Positions 60,818 to 64,000 of a stretch of 64,000 bases of DNA are shown piece after piece. This stretch comes from Ectothiorhodospiraceae bacterium (lineage in GTDB: Bacteria > Pseudomonadota > Gammaproteobacteria > HK1): positions 1-64,000 of the forward strand of contig JACKNM010000004.1 in NCBI GenBank assembly GCA_024234875.1, in the 5' to 3' direction. The notes beneath the pieces were generated by a model that worked only from the letters and a program-made list of their open reading frames with translations, did not search any database and was not told the DNA's origin. How positions within the stretch are numbered: the stretch's first letter is position 1; every line of letters starts with the position of its first letter. A program made the translations under genes and the position numbers.

Positions 60818-62272
60818 ATGCCCGAGACCAACGGCCACACCGTCGAGAAGATCGGCGGCACCTCCATCGCACGCACCGACGTGGTGCTCGAGAACGTCCT
60901 GCTGACCCGCGACGCCGTGAAGGCGCCATACGGTCGAATCTTCGTCGTCTCCGCCTACGCCGGGATGACCGACCGACTGCTGGAGGACAAGAAGACCGGC
61001 GCTCCGGGCGTGTATGCCCTGTTCGCCGGCGCCCGCAACAAGTGGGAATGGAGCGACGCGCTGTCCGAGGTCGCCATCGCGATGCAGCGCAAGAACGCGG
61101 AGGTCCTCGGTGACTCGCCCGAGCGCGAGGAGGCGGACGCCTTCGTCCGGGAGCGCGTCGAGGGCGTACGCAACTGCCTCATCGACCTGCACCGTCTGTG
61201 CGCCTACGGTCAGTTCCGGCTCGACGAGCACCTGGCGACGGTGCGCGAGATGCTGGCCGCCCTCGGTGAGGTGCACAGCGCGCACAACACCGCAGCGCTG
61301 CTCCGCCAACGTGAGGTCAACGCGGTATGCGTCGATCTCACCGGCTGGCGTTGCGAGCGCAAGCTCACCCTCGACGAGCGCATCCAGGAGGCTCTGGAGC
61401 GCATCGATCTCGCGACCCAGCTACCGGTGGTCACCGGCTACGCGAGCTGCGTCGACGGCCTCGTGAGTCGCTTCGACCGTGGTTACACCGAGGTCACGTT
61501 CTCGCGGATCGGCGCGCTCACCGGGGCACGTGAGGCGATCATCCACAAGGAGTTCCATCTCTCCAGCGCCGATCCGAGGCTGGTCGGCGAGTCACGCGTG
61601 CGCAAGATCGGCGCCACCAACTACGACGTCGCCGATCAGCTCTCGAACATGGGCATGGAGGCGATTCACCCCAAGGCGGCGAAGGGTCTACGCCAGGCGA
61701 GCATCCCGCTACGGGTCCGCAACACCTTCGACCGCGAGGATCCCGGGACCGTGATCCGTGGCGACTTCCGCCCGGCTCGGGCGCGCCCGGAGATCGTCAC
61801 CGGTCTGCGCGGCGTGTTCGCGCTCGAGGTCTTCGAGCAGGACATGGTGGGAGTGAAGGGCTACGACGCCGAGATCCTGGCGGCGTTGACCCGGCACGAC
61901 ATCCGAATCGTCAGCAAGTGCTCCAACGCCAACACCATCACCCACTACGTCGACTGCCCGGCAGGTCGCGCGGAGCAGGCGGCGACAGAGCTCGACGCGC
62001 GATTCGACGGCGCCGAGGTGGGGCTGCGCCGGCTCTCCATCGTGTCGGTCATCGGCGCGAACCTCGACCACGCGGAGCTCGCCGCGCAGGCCACCACGGC
62101 ACTGGTCGAGGCGAAGGTGCCGTTGCTCGGGCTGCACCGGCTCACCCGCGGCACCGATCTCCAGCTCATGGTGGCGGAGGCAGATTTCGACGGCGCGGTC
62201 CGCGCCCTGCACGCCGCGCTGATCGAGACGCGCCCCGCCGACACCCTGACCGACCTCGACGCCGCCGCCTGA
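60818..62272 (+). CDS. ask: ectoine-specific aspartate kinase
   Basis: This 484-residue kinase phosphorylates aspartate to supply aspartate-semialdehyde for ectoine synthesis. It begins with the kinase motif HTVEKIGGTSIARTD, has FVVSAYAGMTDRLLEDKK near residue 43, GYTEVTFSRIGALTGAREA near residue 220 and a C-terminal ACT region (QDMVGVKGYDAEILAALTRH near residue 340). Ask_Ect enzymes are linked to ectABC and are less sensitive to lysine/threonine feedback than the housekeeping kinase. The ATG at 60818 is chosen because homology begins there; a GTG at the ectC stop would add 50 unrelated residues. The gene completes the ectABC-ask operon. Confidence 0.93.
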   Translation: MPETNGHTVEKIGGTSIARTDVVLENVLLTRDAVKAPYGRIFVVSAYAGMTDRLLEDKKTGAPGVYALFAGARNKWEWSDALSEVAIAMQRKNAEVLGDSPEREEADAFVRERVEGVRNCLIDLHRLCAYGQFRLDEHLATVREMLAALGEVHSAHNTAALLRQREVNAVCVDLTGWRCERKLTLDERIQEALERIDLATQLPVVTGYASCVDGLVSRFDRGYTEVTFSRIGALTGAREAIIHKEFHLSSADPRLVGESRVRKIGATNYDVADQLSNMGMEAIHPKAAKGLRQASIPLRVRNTFDREDPGTVIRGDFRPARARPEIVTGLRGVFALEVFEQDMVGVKGYDAEILAALTRHDIRIVSKCSNANTITHYVDCPAGRAEQAATELDARFDGAEVGLRRLSIVSVIGANLDHAELAAQATTALVEAKVPLLGLHRLTRGTDLQLMVAEADFDGAVRALHAALIETRPADTLTDLDAAA

Positions 62273-62383
62273 GCGCGCGATCGCGCTCCGGAGGCTCGGA
62301 GCGGGGTCGCCATCGGCCTTGAATCGGTCGCCGCCGTTGCCCTAATGTCCATGCCCTCGCACGGGGGCGAGGGGAGCGGCTGG

Positions 62384-63589
62384 ATGCGACTGTTCGAAGG
62401 GTGCCGGGTCCTGGAGCTGGGCTCCACGGTGGCGGGGCCGTTCGCGTCGCGGATGCTGGCGGACTTCGGCGCCGAGGTGATCAAGGTCGAGTCGCCGGAG
62501 GGCGACGTCGCGCGCTCCATGGGACCCCGCAAGAACGGGGTCCCGCTCTACGCCGCGAGCATCATGCGCAACAAGCGCACCGTCGTCATCGACCTGCGCG
62601 TCGCGGACGGGCAGGACGTCGTGCGCCGGCTCGCGCGCCGTATGGACGTGGTGATCGAGAACTTCCGCCCCGGCACCATGGAGCGCTGGGGCCTCGGCTA
62701 CGACGCGCTCGCGGCCGAGAATCCGGGCCTGGTGCTCGCCCGCATCAGCGGCTACGGCCAGGATGGACCCTACGCCGACCGCCCCGGCTACGGTGTGAAC
62801 GGCGAGGCGATGAGCGGTCTGCGCGCGCTCACCGGCGAGCCGGATCGCCCCCCGCCGCGCGTGGCCACCTCGCTCACCGACTACATCGCCGGCACCTACG
62901 CCGCCTTCGGTATCGCCTCGGCCCTGCTCCATCGCACCCGTACCGGGCGCGGGCAGGTCATCGACGTCGCGCTGTACGAGAGCGCGATGAGCTATGTCGA
63001 GCCGCACATTCCGGTCTTCGCCTCGCTCGGAATCGAGGGTCGCCGCTCCGGTTCACGCCTCCCGATGAGCACCCCGAACAGCCTGTTCCCGGCACGTGAC
63101 GGCCACGTCCACATCGCGGCCTTCGCCGATGGCGCGTTCCGCCGGCTGGCGACGGTGATGGGGCGCCCCGACCTCCCCGACGATCCGCGCTTCGCGACCA
63201 CCCGCGCGCGTAACGAGAACGTCGATGCCCTCGAAGCGGAGATCGCGCGCTGGACCAGTGGATTCGACACCCGCGAGCTCGAGGCACTGCTGGTCGAGGC
63301 GGGCATACCGGCGAGTCGCATCTACGGCGTCGCCGACCTGTTCGACGACCCACACATCGCCGCACGCGGCGCGCTGCTCGAGGTGAGCGACGCCCGCCTC
63401 GGCTCGACCACCGTCCCCGCTCCGATGCCGAGGTTCTCGGAAACCCCGGGCACGGTGCGCTGGCTGGGTCGACCGCTGGGCGCTGACACACGGGAGGTCC
63501 TGGCCGACCTCGCCGGGCTCGACGACGCGCGGATCGCGAGCCTTCTCGAGCGGGGTGTGGTGCGCCAGCACGACCCCCGCTCCGACTGA
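62384..63589 (+). CDS. CaiB/BaiF family CoA transferase
   Basis: This 401-residue class III CoA transferase has RVLELGSTVAGPFASRMLAD near residue 7, GAEVIKVESPEGD, RRMDVVIENFRPGTMERWGL, SGYGQDGPYADRPGY and DYIAGTYAAFGIASALLHRT. A catalytic Asp lies in the last region, as is usual. It moves CoA between a carboxylic acid and an acyl-CoA. The ATG at 62384 is preceded by GAGGGGAG; ATG at 62345 is also open but has no such site. It lies 111 nt after ask and 21 nt before an acyl-CoA carboxylase-type gene, pointing to acyl-CoA catabolism rather than ectoine synthesis. Which acid it activates cannot be told. Confidence 0.9.
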   Translation: MRLFEGCRVLELGSTVAGPFASRMLADFGAEVIKVESPEGDVARSMGPRKNGVPLYAASIMRNKRTVVIDLRVADGQDVVRRLARRMDVVIENFRPGTMERWGLGYDALAAENPGLVLARISGYGQDGPYADRPGYGVNGEAMSGLRALTGEPDRPPPRVATSLTDYIAGTYAAFGIASALLHRTRTGRGQVIDVALYESAMSYVEPHIPVFASLGIEGRRSGSRLPMSTPNSLFPARDGHVHIAAFADGAFRRLATVMGRPDLPDDPRFATTRARNENVDALEAEIARWTSGFDTRELEALLVEAGIPASRIYGVADLFDDPHIAARGALLEVSDARLGSTTVPAPMPRFSETPGTVRWLGRPLGADTREVLADLAGLDDARIASLLERGVVRQHDPRSD

Positions 63590-63610
63590 CGGCCATCGAA
63601 GGAGAGCACG

Positions 63611-64000
63611 TTGAACCCGAACCCGGAGCTCGCGCGACGCCGCGAGCAAGCGCTCGCCATGGGCGGGCCGGAGAAGCTCTCGCGCCGGCGCGCGCAAGGA
63701 CTCCTCGACGCCCGCGCCCGCATCGACGCATTGATCGACCCCGGCTCGTTCAGTGAGTCGGGCCTGCTGGCGCGCTCCTCGGTCGAGCCGGCAGACCGCG
63801 ACCGGACGCCGGCCGACGGCAAGGTCTCGGGCTATGCGCGCATCGACGGCCGCCCCGTCGCCCTCGTCTCCAACGACTTCACGGTCAAGGGCGCGTCGAG
63901 CAGCCTCACCAACATGCGCAAGATCGCCCACGTCAAGCGCACCGCCACCCAGCGTGGTCTTCCGCTGGTCTTGCTCGGTGAGTCGTCCGGCGCCCGCATG
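63611..64000 (+). CDS. acyl-CoA carboxylase carboxyltransferase subunit, partial (runs off the window end)
   Basis: An open frame runs from a TTG at 63611, with GGAGAG 4 nt upstream, to the last base without a stop. The 130 residues contain MGGPEKLSRRRAQGLLDARA, IDPGSFSESGLLAR, DGKVSGYARIDGRPVALVSN and LTNMRKIAHVKRTATQRGLP, ending LLGESSGARM. This is the N-terminal part of a PccB/MccB-type carboxyltransferase beta subunit, the crotonase-fold half that accepts carboxybiotin. A methionine 16 codons in (63659) is an alternative start. It follows the CoA transferase gene by 21 nt. The rest, and any biotin-carboxylase partner, lie beyond the window. Confidence 0.85.
   Translation, partial: MNPNPELARRREQALAMGGPEKLSRRRAQGLLDARARIDALIDPGSFSESGLLARSSVEPADRDRTPADGKVSGYARIDGRPVALVSNDFTVKGASSSLTNMRKIAHVKRTATQRGLPLVLLGESSGARM

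Overview
The window is very GC-rich DNA with densely packed genes and short intergenic gaps. It carries twin-arginine signals on binding proteins, TRAP and ABC uptake systems, an RND pump and an ectoine operon of the EctR/EctABC/Ask type. Together these suggest a halotolerant, heterotrophic proteobacterium (alpha- or gamma-like); the exact lineage cannot be read from the sequence. No rRNA, tRNA, CRISPR array, insertion sequence or phage gene was recognised. The first ~118 bases are almost pure C/G and look like a damaged contig end.

Region 1 (0.2-18 kb) is nitrogenous-compound uptake and catabolism. A TAXI-type TRAP binding protein and fused TRAP permease face a HyuB-HyuA-FAD oxidoreductase operon (hydantoin/5-oxoproline-type ATP-dependent hydrolase plus DAO-family oxidase). 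An Lrp/AsnC regulator is divergent from that operon across a gap rich in symmetric sequences. A second operon on the minus strand runs HAD hydrolase, family-5 binding protein, two Dpp-type permeases and a dual-ATPase. It is divergent from a HAD hydrolase plus PuuB-like FAD oxidoreductase pair.

Region 2 (18-22.3 kb) is a compact signalling cassette: a single-domain response regulator, a Leu/Ile/Val-type periplasmic-binding lipoprotein and a hybrid histidine kinase, ending in a strong hairpin.

Region 3 (22.3-39.6 kb) is mixed catabolism. It holds a dienelactone hydrolase with a small conserved protein, alpha/beta hydrolases, an acetolactate-synthase-like ThDP enzyme, a complete sugar-type ABC importer (binding protein, two permeases, MalK-like ATPase), a metallo-beta-lactamase-fold hydrolase, a D-aminoacylase-type amidohydrolase, a trimethylamine-dehydrogenase-like flavoprotein, a cytochrome c/Vgb-propeller fusion and an enolase-superfamily dehydratase/racemase.

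Region 4 (39.6-48 kb) is the least explained. A minus-strand run contains two tandem, paralogous coiled-coil envelope proteins, an MFS transporter and a 1214-residue helical-repeat protein. An unknown exported protein is divergent from it.

Region 5 (48-57.5 kb) has a FAD oxidoreductase, an AI-2E-type permease, a carboxymuconolactone-decarboxylase-like protein, a NYN-domain protein, a secreted protein of unknown function and an RND efflux pair without an outer-membrane factor.

Region 6 (57.6-64 kb) is ectoine synthesis: a MarR-type EctR repressor divergent from ectA-ectB-ectC-ask. The AT-rich control region contains two sites of identical geometry (AGTTY-N7-RAACT) on either side of a plausible promoter. 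A CaiB-type CoA transferase and the start of an acyl-CoA carboxylase subunit, cut by the window end, close the sequence.
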